From NCBI RefSeq assembly GCF_004328075.1, contig NZ_SJFN01000028.1, forward strand, positions 1-61,852: a stretch of DNA of 61,852 nucleotides, read 5' to 3'. Shown piece after piece: positions 16,482 to 28,711 of this stretch; the stretch's first letter is position 1; each line of letters opens with the position of its first letter. Origin of the DNA: Siculibacillus lacustris (GTDB lineage Bacteria; Pseudomonadota; Alphaproteobacteria; Rhizobiales; Ancalomicrobiaceae). A program made the position numbers and the translations under genes. The notes beneath the pieces were generated by a model, which was not told the DNA's origin, searched no databases, and saw only the letters and a program-made list of their open reading frames with translations.

Positions 16482-16971
16482 GATCGACCGGCCGCGGCGC
16501 GACCGCCTCGGTCTGGGTGCGGCGCCAGGCGTCGAGCCGCAGGGCGAGCGCTTCGTCGGCGAGGGCGAGGACGGCGGCGGCGAGCAGGGCGGCGTTGATC
16601 GCCCCGGCCTTGCCGATGGCCAGCGTCCCGACCGGGATGCCGGCCGGCATCTGGACGATCGACAACAGGCTGTCGCGGCCCTTCAGCGCCTTGCTCTCGA
16701 CCGGCACGCCGAACACCGGCAGCGGCGTCAGGGCGGCGGTCATGCCGGGCAGGTGGGCGGCTCCCCCGGCCCCGGCGATGATCACCTTGAAGCCTTCGGC
16801 CTTGGCGCCGCGCGCGAAGTCGTAGAGCCGTTCGGGGGTGCGATGGGCCGAGACGATCCGATCCTCGTGGGCGATGCCGAGGGCGTCGAGGGTGGCGGCG
16901 GCGTGGCGCATGGTTTCCCAGTCGGACTGACTGCCCATGATGACGGCGACCGGCGGGGAAGCGGAGACCAT
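16474..16971 (-). CDS. purE: N5-carboxyaminoimidazole ribonucleotide mutase
   Basis: A 165-residue class I PurE, which moves the carboxyl group of N5-CAIR to carbon 4. [29 protein letters not shown] and [14 protein letters not shown] are the substrate-binding loops; the SAHR histidine is the catalytic one. The overlapping purK product supplies its substrate. Confidence 0.97.
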   Translation of the reverse strand: MVSASPPVAVIMGSQSDWETMRHAAATLDALGIAHEDRIVSAHRTPERLYDFARGAKAEGFKVIIAGAGGAAHLPGMTAALTPLPVFGVPVESKALKGRDSLLSIVQMPAGIPVGTLAIGKAGAINAALLAAAVLALADEALALRLDAWRRTQTEAVAPRPVDHG

Positions 16972-17073
16972 CGGATCCTCCGGTGGTTCGACGAGGGGGC
17001 GACGCGCGACCCGCGCCGTATAGGGGAAGGTGCGCCGGGCCGCAAGCCGCGGCGTCCGGCGCCGAACGAAGGG

Positions 17074-17280
17074 TCAGGCGATGATGTCGGGAACCAGCTT
17101 GTCCTCGAGATGGGTGATGCGGTCCCGGATCGCCAACTTCTTCTTCTTGAGGCGCTGCAGCGTCAGGTGATCACCGCGGCCCGTCTCGATCAGGGCGTCG
17201 ATCGCGAAATCGAGGTCGCGATGCTCCTGCCGCAGGCGAACCAGATCGGCTCGGATGTCTTGATCTTCGTCGTCCATCAT
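17074..17280 (-). CDS. YdcH/DUF465-family small helical protein
   Basis: A 68-residue coiled-coil protein (LVRLRQEHRDLDFAIDALIE, then LQRLKKKKLAIRDRITHLED). The KKKKLxIxDxIxxLE end is the DUF465 signature. It starts at one of two adjacent ATGs (17280 or 17277). The function of the family is unknown. It is encoded 102 bp upstream of purE on the same strand and 364 bp from a second, divergent family member at 17645; that gap holds no further gene I can support. Confidence 0.82.
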   Translation of the reverse strand: MMDDEDQDIRADLVRLRQEHRDLDFAIDALIETGRGDHLTLQRLKKKKLAIRDRITHLEDKLVPDIIA

Positions 17281-17644
17281 GGGGGCAACCGAGTTGGGGC
17301 GCGATCGGCACCTTCCGTGGACGCAGTCCCGGGGGGCTTCCCCCGCGGGCCCGCGCGTCGAGGCGCCGTCGCTCTTGCCTGCCGCTCCGCCGGAGTGGCG
17401 GCGCGTGGCACGACGATAGACCATCGTCGCGGCAATTGGGACTCGTCTCCTCGACCAAGCCGAGCCGACGTTTCGCTTCGCCGACGAAGCGGTGGCGCGG
17501 CGTTTACCGGGCGTTGACCGTGTCGCGGTGATCCCACCGAAAGACGGATCCGGAGGACGCACGAGCCCTCAGAATGACCATTGCGCGGTCACCGTTTTAT
17601 GACATGCTCACCTGTGTGATGTCCCATCAAGGAGGTCAGGAGCA

Positions 17645-17824
17645 ATGTCCATCGAATCGCATCTTGCGGAACTCGAACGCCGGCACGCTGCTCTGGAAAA
17701 CAAGATCAAGGAGGCCGTGGCTCATCCCAGCAGCGATTCTCTCGAAATCGCGGAGATGAAACGTCGCAAGCTGCAATTGAAGGACGAGATCAATCGGTTG
17801 CGTGGCGACGCCACGCTGCACTGA
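17645..17824 (+). CDS. YdcH/DUF465-family small helical protein, second copy
   Basis: A 59-residue protein, MSIESHLAELERRHAALENK, ending MKRRKLQLKDEINRL plus a short tail. It has a strong ribosome site, AAGGAGG, followed by a second AGGAG. The heptad pattern suggests a helical hairpin or dimer. It is divergent from the 17074-17280 paralogue. The function is unknown. Confidence 0.85.
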   Translation: MSIESHLAELERRHAALENKIKEAVAHPSSDSLEIAEMKRRKLQLKDEINRLRGDATLH

Positions 17825-17853
17825 CGCGGGACTGCTCCCGACGCGAATTTTCC

Positions 17854-17879
17854 GACGCCGCGGACCGCTCCGCGGCGTC
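17854..17879 (+). terminator. Hairpin after the second DUF465 gene
   Basis: A perfect 11-bp stem GACGCCGCGGA/TCCGCGGCGTC with a CCGC loop lies 30 bp after the stop. The T-run is weak (ACGATTCTT), so termination may be partial. Confidence 0.6.
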
Positions 17880-17986
17880 AACGATTCTTAAGACTTATTC
17901 GGCAATTGATTTAATCGTCGTTTCACGCGGGCCTGCCATTCTGTCGCTCTCGCCGCCGTCCGATGTCCGGACCCTGGGGAACCGAC

Positions 17987-19114
17987 ATGCCGACGACCAA
18001 GACACGGGTTCTCCTCGTCCATGAGCCGGACACCGTTCCAGTCGATCTGGCGCGCGCGTTGGGACGCGATTTCGCGGTGACCACGCGGGCCTGGACCAGC
18101 GCCACCACCGCCGATCTCGCCGCGGGCATGGCGGTGATCGTCGACGTCGATCTCGACGGTGCGGATCGGGTGGCGCGGCTGAAGGGCCTGCTCGCCGCCA
18201 AGCCGGACGGGCCGCGGCTGTTCGCGGTCGACCGCAATCGCCGCCGGGCGCGGATCCAGGCGGGCGTCCTGGGCGCCACGGCCTGTGTGATGCGGCCGCC
18301 GTCGATCGACGAACTGCGCGGCCATCTCGCGGCGGTGTGGCGGCGGGCCTCGATCACCGAAGATCTCGGTCGCGGCGAGAGCCCCGCGGAGGGCCCGGGC
18401 GCGCGGTCGATCCTGGCCGCCGACACGGCGCTCGGCGATCTGTTCGAAGCCTGCCTGGGGCGCGGCACGGTCGATCAGGACCAGGTGCGGGCGGCGAGTT
18501 CGCAGGTCACCGGGGCGATCCAGGAGATCGGCCTCGAGCCGTGGCTGGAGGCGGTGCGCAGCCATCACGGCGGCACCTATCAGCATTGCCTGCTGGTCAC
18601 CGGTATCGCCGTCGGGTTCGGCACGGCGCTGGGGCTCGGTCGACTCGACCTCGAACGGCTGGCGATGGCCGGTCTGACCCACGACGTCGGCAAGGCGAAG
18701 ATCCCGGTCGCCCTGCTCGACAAGCCGGGGCGGCTGGCCGAGCGCGAATTCGGTCTGGTCAAGAAGCACCCCGAATACGGCTGGGACTTCCTGCGGCGCT
18801 CCGACCCGACGATGGATCCGGCGATCCTCGACGCGGTGCTGCATCACCACGAATATCTCGACGGCAGCGGCTATCCGCACGGTCTGACCGGGCGCGAGAT
18901 CCCCGACCTCACCCGGATCATGACGATCTGCGACATCTACGGGGCGCTCGCCGAACGGCGGGCCTACAAGGCGCCGATGCAGGCGCCGGAGATTCTGAAG
19001 ATCCTGCAATCGATGGCCGAGGCCGGCAAGCTCGAGCGCGCCCTGGTCGATGCCTTCGCGACCCTGTCGGCGGGCGAGGCGGTGGCCCGGCGTCCCTTGC
19101 GCCGTCGTGCCTGA
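17987..19114 (+). CDS. HD-GYP domain response-regulator-like protein
   Basis: A 375-residue protein. Residues 1-120 resemble a receiver fold (TRVLLVHEPDTVPVDLARAL; VIVDVDLDG), but the usual phospho-acceptor surroundings are poorly kept. Residues 170-360 are an HD-GYP phosphodiesterase domain with THDVGKAK (His232-Asp233) and HHHEYLDGSGYPHG (from 286), keeping the HD, HHE and GYP signatures needed to hydrolyse cyclic di-GMP. ATG 17987 has GGGGA upstream; ATG 17963 is an alternative. It is followed by a chemotaxis receptor, consistent with motility or lifestyle control. Confidence 0.85.
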   Translation: MPTTKTRVLLVHEPDTVPVDLARALGRDFAVTTRAWTSATTADLAAGMAVIVDVDLDGADRVARLKGLLAAKPDGPRLFAVDRNRRRARIQAGVLGATACVMRPPSIDELRGHLAAVWRRASITEDLGRGESPAEGPGARSILAADTALGDLFEACLGRGTVDQDQVRAASSQVTGAIQEIGLEPWLEAVRSHHGGTYQHCLLVTGIAVGFGTALGLGRLDLERLAMAGLTHDVGKAKIPVALLDKPGRLAEREFGLVKKHPEYGWDFLRRSDPTMDPAILDAVLHHHEYLDGSGYPHGLTGREIPDLTRIMTICDIYGALAERRAYKAPMQAPEILKILQSMAEAGKLERALVDAFATLSAGEAVARRPLRRRA

Positions 19115-19183
19115 CCGAGGGCGACGACGACTCGGCGCCCGATGACGGCGCCTGCGACCGCTCGCCGCATTTGGCGCCGCGCT

Positions 19184-19213
19184 GAAATTCTGGGCGTTAC
19201 GCAACGGAATTTC
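19184..19213. promoter_or_regulatory. Inverted repeat upstream of the chemotaxis gene
   Basis: GAAATTC (19184-19190) and GAATTTC (19207-19213) form a perfect 7-bp inverted repeat with a 16-bp spacer, about 75 bp before the receptor start. It may be an operator; no promoter boxes are obvious. Confidence 0.3.
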
Positions 19214-19286
19214 ACAACATTTCGTTAAGCGATGGATGCGACCTTGGTCGCGTCGGCGAGACGCCGTCGCGGGATACGAGGGTCTC

Positions 19287-21290
19287 ATGTCGATCATCCG
19301 ATTCGTTGGGCGCAGCCTCGCCAAGCTGTCGATCCGCGCGCGCCTGTGGGCGCTGGCGGGGGTCGCGGTGATCGGGCCGATCGTCGTCGGCGCCGTGGTG
19401 TGGTCGGACAGCCGCGATCTCGAGACGGCGATCGTGCGGCGCGACGCCTATTCGACGCTGGCGACCGCGGTGCGCGACTTCCGCTCCGACACGGCGCGCC
19501 TGCGCACCAGCGTCTTCGCGCTGGCCGCCGACCACAACAAACTCACCGCCGATCGGCTCCGCCCGGAGACCGAGACGGCGGCGGCCGATCTGAAGCGGTT
19601 GCGTGCGCTGCCGCTGACCGAAGTGGTGGGAAGCCAGATCGCCGAGCTCGAACGCCTGCTCGGCACCGCCCGCGCCGCGATCGACCCCCTCGAACAGTCT
19701 TTTGCGACGGTCGGCTACACCGCCGGCGACGGACTGACCGGACGGTTGGCGTCGAGCGCCGCGGCGATCGAATCGCCGATCAAGGCGGCGACCCTGGCGT
19801 CGGGCGGCGAAGACGTCTATCGCCTCGCCCATGCCTTCGCGACGCTCCGGGCCAACCAATGGCAATATGGCGCGACCCGCGACCAGGAGATGATCGGCGG
19901 CGTCGAATCGGCGATCGGCCGGGTCGAGCGGGCGATCGGGCGGGCCGGCTTTCCCGAAGACGTCACCGCGAAGTTGCGCAGTACCTTCGCCGACCACGTC
20001 GCGGCGCTGCAGGCCTGGATGGCCGAGAGCGCCGAAGCGGTGGTGCGTCGGGACCGGCTGGTGGCGGCGCTCGATCTGATGGACCCGGTGGTCGAGAGCG
20101 TCGACAAGGTCGCGGGCGAGGGTCTCGCCCAGGCCGACGACGCGCTCGCCCGCTCGCGCACGGCGCTCGCCGCGGCGCTGGCGGTGATCATCCTGGCGAC
20201 GCTGGTCGCGGCGTTGACGCTGGCGGTGCTGACCGCGCGGTCGATCCTGGCGCCGCTCGGCCGGCTGAAGACGGCGATGGACAAGGTCGCCGGCGGCGAC
20301 AATGCGACGGCGATCGCCGATCTCGACCGCGCCGACGAGATCGGCGGCATGGCTCGCGCCCTGGTGGTGTTCCGCGACCGCGGCGCCGAGCGCGAACGCC
20401 TGTCGGGGGCGCTGGTCGAAGAGGCGGAAGTGCGCTCGCGGCGCGCCGAATCGATCGACGGCGCGGCCAAGCGGTTCGAGGGCGCGGCGGCGGCGACGCT
20501 GGCGCGGATCCGCAGTGCCGCCGACGACCTGTCGTCGTCGGCGGCCGGGCTCGATCGTTCGGCGGGCGACGCCGGGGAGCGGGCCGGCGCGGCGCGCGGC
20601 GCGGTGGAGAGCGCCGGACGCGACATCGCTTCGGCGGGCGGGGCGACCGAGGAACTGGCGGCGTCGATCGGGGCGATCACCGAGCGGACGCGCGCGACCA
20701 CCGAGGTGGCGCGCACCGCGGTGACCAAGACCCGGCAGACGGTCGCGACGCTCGGCGAATTCGCGGCGCTCGCCGATCGCATCGGCACGGTGGTCGGGTT
20801 GATCCGGGCGATCGCCGGTCAGACCAATCTGCTCGCCCTCAATGCGACCATCGAAGCGGCGCGGGCCGGCGACAGCGGTCGCGGCTTCGCGGTGGTCGCC
20901 GCCGAGGTCAAGGCGCTGGCATCGCAGACCGCGCAGGCGACCGAGGAGATCGCCACCCAGGTCGGCGCCATCCAGTCGGTGTCGGCGGACGCGGTGATGG
21001 CGGTCGGCGAGGTCGACGCGATCATCACCCAGATGGCGGGTCTCGCCGACGCGGTGGCGGCGGCGACCGCCGAGCAGAATCAGGCGGTGTCGCAGATCGC
21101 CTCGAACATGCACCGCGCGACGGTCGAGGCGCAGACCGGCGTGACGGCGATCGACGCGGCGGCCGGGGCGGCCCAGGGCGCCGGTGGGCTCGCCGGCGAC
21201 GTCGGCCGGCTGGCGGTCGATCTCGGCGAGCGCGCCGAGGATCTGGCGGGTGAGGTCGAGCGCTTCCTCGCCTCGATCGCCGCGGCCTGA
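19287..21290 (+). CDS. Methyl-accepting chemotaxis protein
   Basis: A 667-residue receptor. The first membrane helix is near residues 20-42 ([20 protein letters not shown]) and the second near 292-315 ([20 protein letters not shown]). Between them lies a 250-residue, mostly helical periplasmic sensor. A HAMP linker ([20 protein letters not shown]) is followed by the signalling domain, whose hairpin tip region reads [20 protein letters not shown] then [15 protein letters not shown]. It would couple an extracellular cue to CheA. The C-terminus has no CheR-binding pentapeptide. No che genes are in the window. Confidence 0.92.
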   Translation: MSIIRFVGRSLAKLSIRARLWALAGVAVIGPIVVGAVVWSDSRDLETAIVRRDAYSTLATAVRDFRSDTARLRTSVFALAADHNKLTADRLRPETETAAADLKRLRALPLTEVVGSQIAELERLLGTARAAIDPLEQSFATVGYTAGDGLTGRLASSAAAIESPIKAATLASGGEDVYRLAHAFATLRANQWQYGATRDQEMIGGVESAIGRVERAIGRAGFPEDVTAKLRSTFADHVAALQAWMAESAEAVVRRDRLVAALDLMDPVVESVDKVAGEGLAQADDALARSRTALAAALAVIILATLVAALTLAVLTARSILAPLGRLKTAMDKVAGGDNATAIADLDRADEIGGMARALVVFRDRGAERERLSGALVEEAEVRSRRAESIDGAAKRFEGAAAATLARIRSAADDLSSSAAGLDRSAGDAGERAGAARGAVESAGRDIASAGGATEELAASIGAITERTRATTEVARTAVTKTRQTVATLGEFAALADRIGTVVGLIRAIAGQTNLLALNATIEAARAGDSGRGFAVVAAEVKALASQTAQATEEIATQVGAIQSVSADAVMAVGEVDAIITQMAGLADAVAAATAEQNQAVSQIASNMHRATVEAQTGVTAIDAAAGAAQGAGGLAGDVGRLAVDLGERAEDLAGEVERFLASIAAA

Positions 21291-21297
21291 GGCGGGA

Positions 21298-22059
21298 TCA
21301 GATCACCCCCAGGCCGTGCAGTCCGTCCCACACCAGCTTGACCGAGATGATCGCCAGGGCGGTCATCACCAGACGGAAGAACAGCGCCTCGGGGATCCAG
21401 CGGGTCAGCCGCACGCCGACGAAGGTGGCGGCGACGGCCGGCGGGATCAGCACGGCGATCTTCTCGAAATTGTCGAGCGACAGCTGCCCGAGCTGCCAAT
21501 AGGGGATCAGCTTCACGGCGTTGACCACCGCGAAGAGGATGGTCGAGGTGCCCGCGAAGATCATCTTGGGCATGTGCTGGGGCAAGGTGTAGGCCTGATA
21601 GGGCGGCGCTCCCGAGTGCGACACGAAGCTGGTGAAGCCGGTGAGCAGGCCCCAGAACAGGCCGCGCGGCACGTCGGCGGGGCGTGGCGCGCTGACCCGG
21701 CCGCGCACGCGGATGCGGTCGGCGGTGAAGGCGACGCCGATCAGCCCGACCAGCAGGGTCACCGCGGCTTCCGGGATCCAGGCGGCGGTGGCCCAGCCGA
21801 CGCCGACCCCGGCGATCGACGCGGGGATCAGGATGGCGAGGTTGCGCGCCGAATATTCGCGCCGGTAGGCCCACAATCCGAACCAGTCGGAGACCACGAA
21901 GATCGGCAGCAGCAGGCCGGCGGCCTGGAGCGGCGACACCGCCAGTGCCAGAACCGGGACACCGAGCATGCCGACCATCGGCAGCCCGCCCTTGGACAAG
22001 CCGACCAGCATCGCGGCGGGCAGGGCGGCGAGATAGAACACGAGATCGGCGGTGGTCAT
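21298..22059 (-). CDS. TauE/SafE-family permease
   Basis: A 253-residue membrane protein with about eight helices. The N-terminal LVGLSKGGLPMVGMLGVPVL and the matching C-terminal half with GLLTGFTSFVSHSGAPPYQAY are the duplicated motifs of TauE/SafE anion (sulfite/sulfonate) exporters. The substrate cannot be told from sequence. It ends only 8 bp from the converging chemotaxis gene, leaving no room for a separate terminator. Confidence 0.88.
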   Translation of the reverse strand: MTTADLVFYLAALPAAMLVGLSKGGLPMVGMLGVPVLALAVSPLQAAGLLLPIFVVSDWFGLWAYRREYSARNLAILIPASIAGVGVGWATAAWIPEAAVTLLVGLIGVAFTADRIRVRGRVSAPRPADVPRGLFWGLLTGFTSFVSHSGAPPYQAYTLPQHMPKMIFAGTSTILFAVVNAVKLIPYWQLGQLSLDNFEKIAVLIPPAVAATFVGVRLTRWIPEALFFRLVMTALAIISVKLVWDGLHGLGVI

Positions 22060-22167
22060 GGCGCTCCCGGGGCGGGCGGGTGGAGACGTCCTCCTATCGG
22101 ACGAAAGTCGCGGGGCGTCCAGGGGCGTCGCGGCGGGGCAGGGGGGCGTGCGGGGGCGGGATCCTCG

Positions 22168-22605
22168 TCAGCCCTTGTAGGCGATCAGCATCGCGCCGGC
22201 GGCGATGCAGGCGATGCCGAGCCAGTTGGTGCCGGACAGGCGCTCGCCGAGGAACACCACGCCGAAGATCGCCACCAGGACCACACTCAGCTTGTCGATC
22301 GGCGCGACCCGGGCGGCGTCGCCGAGCTTGAGGGCACGGAAGTAGCACAGCCACGAGCCGCCGGTGGCGAGGCCCGACAACACCAGGAACAGCCAGGTCT
22401 TTGCGGAGATCGTGCCGAGCGGCTGTCCGCCGCCGACGACCAGCAAGATGCCCGCGAGGACGCAGAGGATGACGACGGTACGGATGAAGGTGGCGAAGTC
22501 GGGATCGACGTTTTCGACGCCGACCTTGGCGAAGATCGCCGTCAGCGCCGCGAATCCGGCGGAGAGCAGGGCCCAGGCCTGCCACGACTGTACCAGGGTC
22601 TTCAT
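22168..22605 (-). CDS. EamA-family half-transporter, 145 aa
   Basis: A single five-helix EamA unit rather than the usual ten-helix tandem: AWALLSAGFAALTAIFAKVG, FIRTVVILCVLAGILLVVGG, LSGLATGGSWLCYFRALKLG, then KLSVVLVAIFGVVFLGERLS and a final glycine-rich helix. The conserved GERLSGxxxxG end is present. Half-length members act as dimers. The substrate is unknown. Confidence 0.85.
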   Translation of the reverse strand: MKTLVQSWQAWALLSAGFAALTAIFAKVGVENVDPDFATFIRTVVILCVLAGILLVVGGGQPLGTISAKTWLFLVLSGLATGGSWLCYFRALKLGDAARVAPIDKLSVVLVAIFGVVFLGERLSGTNWLGIACIAAGAMLIAYKG

Positions 22606-22736
22606 CGAGCGGCCTCGCGGGGCTGGCGTCACGGCGCGACGGACGGACCGGGCGATCTCGCCCGGTGCCGCGCGCCGTTCACTAGACGATGCCCCGTCGT
22701 CGCTGTCCACCGCCGGCCGCCGGGGCGGGCCGTCGC

Positions 22737-24988
<2,252 letters not shown>

Positions 24989-25252
24989 CTGCGCACTCCT
25001 CCCATCGCCCCGACCCTACACCCGAAGCCGAAAGGGCGCGAGACGGCGTTGTGCCCCAGCGGTGCGGCAGGGACGCGCCGCGGGGGCGAAAGGGAGCCAC
25101 GGGCGCGGCCACGGCGGGCGGCGCGGCGGCCCCGACGTCGGGGAAATCTCGCGTAGTCGAACGTAGCATTGCGGCGCTTCCCGCCGAAGTGTGAAAGCGG
25201 AGCGAGCCGAACGTCGCCGGCGCCGGGCGGACGACGGCGTGGAGGAGATCCC

Positions 25253-27154
25253 ATGACGAGCCGATACGCGGAAGTGTACCAGAGCTGGAAAACCGATCCG
25301 GAGGCCTTCTGGGCCGAGGCCGCCAAGGCCGTCGACTGGTCGAAGCCCTGGGACCAGGTGTTCGACCCTACGTCCGGACCCTACGGCCGGTGGTTCGCCG
25401 GGGCCGAGATGAACACCTGCCACAACGCGGTCGATCGGCACGTCGCGGGAGGACGGGCCGAGCAGACGGCGATCATCTACGACAGCCCGGTGACCGGCGT
25501 GAAGGCGAAGATCACCTACGCCGAGCTCTTGTCGCGGGTCCAGGCCACCGCCGCGGCGCTGGCCGACGCCGGCGTCGCCAAGGGCGACCGGGTGATCGTC
25601 TACATGCCGATGGTGCCGGAAGCGCTGGTGGCGATGCTCGCCGTGGCACGGCTCGGGGCGATCCATTCGGTGGTGTTCGGCGGCTTCGCGCCGCGCGAGC
25701 TCGCCACCCGCATCGACGACGCCAAGCCCAAGGCGATCGTCACCGCCTCCTGCGGCATCGAGGGCAAGAAGGTCCTGCCCTACAAGCCGCTGCTCGACGA
25801 GGCGATCTCGATCGCCACCCACAAGCCGACCGCGGTGTTCGTCACCCAGCGGCCGCAGGTCGAGGCCGTGCTGCAGCCCGGCCGCGATCACGATCTCGGT
25901 GCGGCGGTCGAGGCCAATCGCGGCCGCGCGGTGCCCTGCGTGGCGGTCAAGGCGACCGATCCGCTCTACATCCTCTACACTTCCGGCACCACCGGCGCGC
26001 CCAAGGGCGTGGTGCGCGACAACGGCGGCCATGCCGTGGCGCTGACCTGGACGATGTTCAACCACTACGGGATCCAGCCGGGCGAAGTGTTCTGGGCGGC
26101 CTCCGACGTCGGTTGGGTGGTCGGCCATTCCTACATCTGCTACGCGCCGCTGCTCTACGGCGCGACCACCATCGTGTTCGAGGGCAAGCCGGTCGGCACG
26201 CCCGATCCGGGCACGTTCTGGCGGATCATCGAAGAATACAAAGTCGCCGGCTTCTTCACCGCGCCGACGGCGCTGCGCGCCATCAAGAAGGAAGACCCGA
26301 ACGGGGAGTTCCTGAAAAAATACGACATCTCCAGCCTGCGGAACCTGTTCCTGGCCGGCGAGCGCGCCGATCCGGACACGGTCAAATGGGCCGAGGAACA
26401 TGTCGGCGTGCCGGTCATCGACCATTGGTGGCAGACCGAGACGGGCTGGGCGATCGCCGGCAATCCGGTCGGTCTCGGCCTGCTGCCGGTCAAGCACGGC
26501 TCGCCGACCGTGCCGATGCCGGGCTATGACGTGCGCATCGTCGACGACGGGCTGCACGAGATGAAGCGCGGCGAGATGGGCTCGATCGTCATCAAGCTCC
26601 CCTTGCCGCCCTCGTGCCTGCCGACCCTGTGGAACGCCGACAAGCGCTTCGAGGACAGCTACCTGATCGACTTCCCCGGCTACTACAAGACCGGTGATGC
26701 CGGCTTCATGGACGACGACGGCTACCTGTTCATCATGGCGCGCACCGACGACATCATCAACGTCGCTGGCCATCGCCTGTCGACCGGCGGCATGGAGGAG
26801 GTGCTGGCCTCGCACCCGGACGTCGCCGAATGCGCGGTGATCGGCGTCCACGACGAGATGAAGGGCCAGATGCCCTGCGGCTTCGTGGTGCTCAAGGCCG
26901 GCGTCACCAAGGACGCCGAGACCATCGAGAAGGAGTTGGTCAGCCTGGTCCGCGCCAAGATCGGTGCGGTGGCGGCGTTCAAGGTGGCGATCACCGTCGA
27001 TCGCCTGCCCAAGACCCGCTCGGGCAAGATCCTGCGCGGCACCATGCAGAAGATCGCCGATCACGAGAGCTGGAACATGCCGGCGACCATCGACGACGCG
27101 TCGGTGCTGGCCGAGATCGAAGCGGCGATCCGCGAGCGCGGCATCGGCGTCTGA
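25253..27154 (+). CDS. prpE: Propionyl-CoA synthetase
   Basis: A 633-residue acyl-CoA synthetase. The P-loop reads YTSGTTGAPKGVVRDNGGHA; the RDNGGH tail separates PrpE from acetyl-CoA synthetase. Other ANL motifs are WWQTETGW, YYKTGDAGFMDDDGY and the C-terminal TRSGKILRGTM lysine, the site usually acetylated for control. The start ATG 25253 has GGAGGAG 6 bases upstream. It activates propionate for the methylcitrate or methylmalonyl route; none of those genes is next to it. Confidence 0.94.
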   Translation: MTSRYAEVYQSWKTDPEAFWAEAAKAVDWSKPWDQVFDPTSGPYGRWFAGAEMNTCHNAVDRHVAGGRAEQTAIIYDSPVTGVKAKITYAELLSRVQATAAALADAGVAKGDRVIVYMPMVPEALVAMLAVARLGAIHSVVFGGFAPRELATRIDDAKPKAIVTASCGIEGKKVLPYKPLLDEAISIATHKPTAVFVTQRPQVEAVLQPGRDHDLGAAVEANRGRAVPCVAVKATDPLYILYTSGTTGAPKGVVRDNGGHAVALTWTMFNHYGIQPGEVFWAASDVGWVVGHSYICYAPLLYGATTIVFEGKPVGTPDPGTFWRIIEEYKVAGFFTAPTALRAIKKEDPNGEFLKKYDISSLRNLFLAGERADPDTVKWAEEHVGVPVIDHWWQTETGWAIAGNPVGLGLLPVKHGSPTVPMPGYDVRIVDDGLHEMKRGEMGSIVIKLPLPPSCLPTLWNADKRFEDSYLIDFPGYYKTGDAGFMDDDGYLFIMARTDDIINVAGHRLSTGGMEEVLASHPDVAECAVIGVHDEMKGQMPCGFVVLKAGVTKDAETIEKELVSLVRAKIGAVAAFKVAITVDRLPKTRSGKILRGTMQKIADHESWNMPATIDDASVLAEIEAAIRERGIGV

Positions 27155-27167
27155 GTTTCGCGGGGGG

Positions 27168-27225
27168 CGAAACGCGCGACGGCCCGGTCCGCCCTTCGGG
27201 GCGCGGCCGGGCCGTCGACGTTTCG
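27168..27225 (+). terminator. Long hairpin after prpE
   Basis: An inner stem GACGGCCCGG..CCGGGCCGTC capped by TTCG, and an outer CGAAACG/CGTTTCG pair, form a near-continuous stem between convergent genes. It likely terminates both. Confidence 0.75.
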
Positions 27226-27246
27226 GGCGCCGGTTCGCCGGGGCCG

Positions 27247-28392
27247 TCAGGCGGCGTGGCGGGCGTGGGCGGCGTCGTCGATCACGTCGGCGAGGTGCTT
27301 CGACACGCTGCGCCAATCGAAGCGGCGGGTCGCCCATTCGGCGGCGTCGCGGCCCATGGTCCGGCACAATTCGGGATCGGCGAGCAGGCGGGTCAGCGCC
27401 GCTTCGAGCGCGTCGACGTCGCCGGGCGGGATCAGGAGGCCGGTGCGGCCGTCGATCACCGTGTCGGCGAAGCCGCCGGTGGTGGTGCCGATCGACGGCA
27501 GGCCGTGGCGGGCCGCCTCGACGGTGGCGATGCCGAAGGGTTCGGCGCGGCTCGGCATGCAGAAGATCGAACAGCCGTCCATCAGCGCCGCGACCCGCTC
27601 CGGCGCGACGCTGCCGAGCACCTCGATGGCGGGATCGTCGAGCGGCGGCGACGCGCCGGCGATCACCAGACGGGCGTCGGGAAAGCGCGGCGCGAGACGC
27701 CGGAAGGCGGCGACCAGATCGGGCCCGCCCTTGCGCGGCCAGTCGATGCCGACGAACAGGATGCGCCGGGCGGCATAGCGGGCGAGCGACAGATCGGTCG
27801 CGCCCGTGTCGCTCGGCACGTTGGCGCCCATCAGCACGGTGACGACCTTGTCCGCGCCGATGCCGTATTGCGCCTCGAGCGAGCGGGCGACATGGGTCGC
27901 GGCGACGGCGATGCGGTCGGCATGGGCGTAGAGGCGGCGCTCGAGGGCGATCTCGCCGGGCAGGAGCTCCGAGGTCAGATAGGCGGCATTGACCGGATTG
28001 AGGATGACGTCGTCGGTGTAGACCACCAAGGGCGTATCGGGCACGCCGGCGTCGAACAGGCCCTGGGTCTGGAGGACGGCATAGGCCGGGCCCTGGGCGG
28101 CGATCTTGCGGCGGGCGATGAAACTCGCCAGCCGGAAGAAGATCGGCGTCTTGATGATCGCCTCGATCAGGGCGCCGCGCTCCTTGAGCCGGCCGAGGCC
28201 GTGGTACCACAGCGCGGCGATCACGCCGATCGCCAGCCACAGCGGGTTGCGCCGGAAGATCGGCCAGATGCGGACGACGTCCAGGCGCCGGCCGTCGAGG
28301 AACTGGCCGAGGTGGCGGTCGAGCAGCGCGTTGGTGTTGGAGAAATTGCTCAGCTGGGCGAAGACGACGCGCTCGCCGCTGTGGTCGGTCAT
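27247..28392 (-). CDS. Glycosyltransferase family 4-like (GT-B)
   Basis: A 381-residue protein. The N-terminal VVFAQLSNFSNTNALLDRHL starts the acceptor half, with a hydrophobic stretch LWLAIGVIAALWYHGLGRL that may touch the membrane. The donor half has ILFVGIDWPRKGGPDLVAAF and the EX7E motif EPFGIATVEAARHGLPSIGT. It transfers a sugar from an activated donor, probably for a surface glycan or stress glycolipid. ATG 28392 is used; the frame extends upstream with non-conserved Arg-rich sequence. No other glycan genes are adjacent. Confidence 0.85.
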   Translation of the reverse strand: MTDHSGERVVFAQLSNFSNTNALLDRHLGQFLDGRRLDVVRIWPIFRRNPLWLAIGVIAALWYHGLGRLKERGALIEAIIKTPIFFRLASFIARRKIAAQGPAYAVLQTQGLFDAGVPDTPLVVYTDDVILNPVNAAYLTSELLPGEIALERRLYAHADRIAVAATHVARSLEAQYGIGADKVVTVLMGANVPSDTGATDLSLARYAARRILFVGIDWPRKGGPDLVAAFRRLAPRFPDARLVIAGASPPLDDPAIEVLGSVAPERVAALMDGCSIFCMPSRAEPFGIATVEAARHGLPSIGTTTGGFADTVIDGRTGLLIPPGDVDALEAALTRLLADPELCRTMGRDAAEWATRRFDWRSVSKHLADVIDDAAHARHAA

Positions 28393-28670
28393 ATCGGCGC
28401 TCCCTCGACGTTGCGGTCGACGGCCGAGCCGCGCGAGCGGATCTGCGCGAGCCGCCTCCGGGCGGAGGCCGGCAGGGACGCGGCGCCGGGCGGCGTTCGG
28501 TCTGGTGCGCCGTGCGCGCGGTCCGACGGGCGGGCCGAGGCGGGATCGTCGGAGGCGCGGCACGGCGCGAAAGCAACCTTACGCGCCGAAGATGAATCCG
28601 CACGGAATCTCCGCGCGGAAAGGGCTCCGCAAGACTACCGATGGGAGGATTACGCAGAGTCAGGCCAGAG

Positions 28671-28704
28671 CCCCGAAGTCCCGATGCGCATCGGAACTTC
28701 GGGG
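28671..28704. terminator. 17-bp imperfect palindrome after the phosphatase gene
   Basis: The arms CCCCGAAGTCCCGATGC and GCATCGGAACTTCGGGG differ at one position and have no loop. It lies 7 bp beyond the stop of the minus-strand phosphatase gene and is probably a terminator or 3' stabilising element. The rest of the 319-bp gap (28393-28711) shows nothing I can name. Confidence 0.55.
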
Positions 28705-28711
28705 TATTGCG

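Noticed and set aside
19212-21113. A 633-residue minus-strand frame opposite the chemotaxis receptor
   Set aside because: It is a mirror frame of an evident MCP.
25016-28603. A 1195-residue open frame on the minus strand across prpE and the glycosyltransferase gene
   Set aside because: It is antisense to a clear PrpE and in another frame of a clear GT-B protein. Arg/Asp/His-rich text of this type is a by-product of high-GC codon bias.
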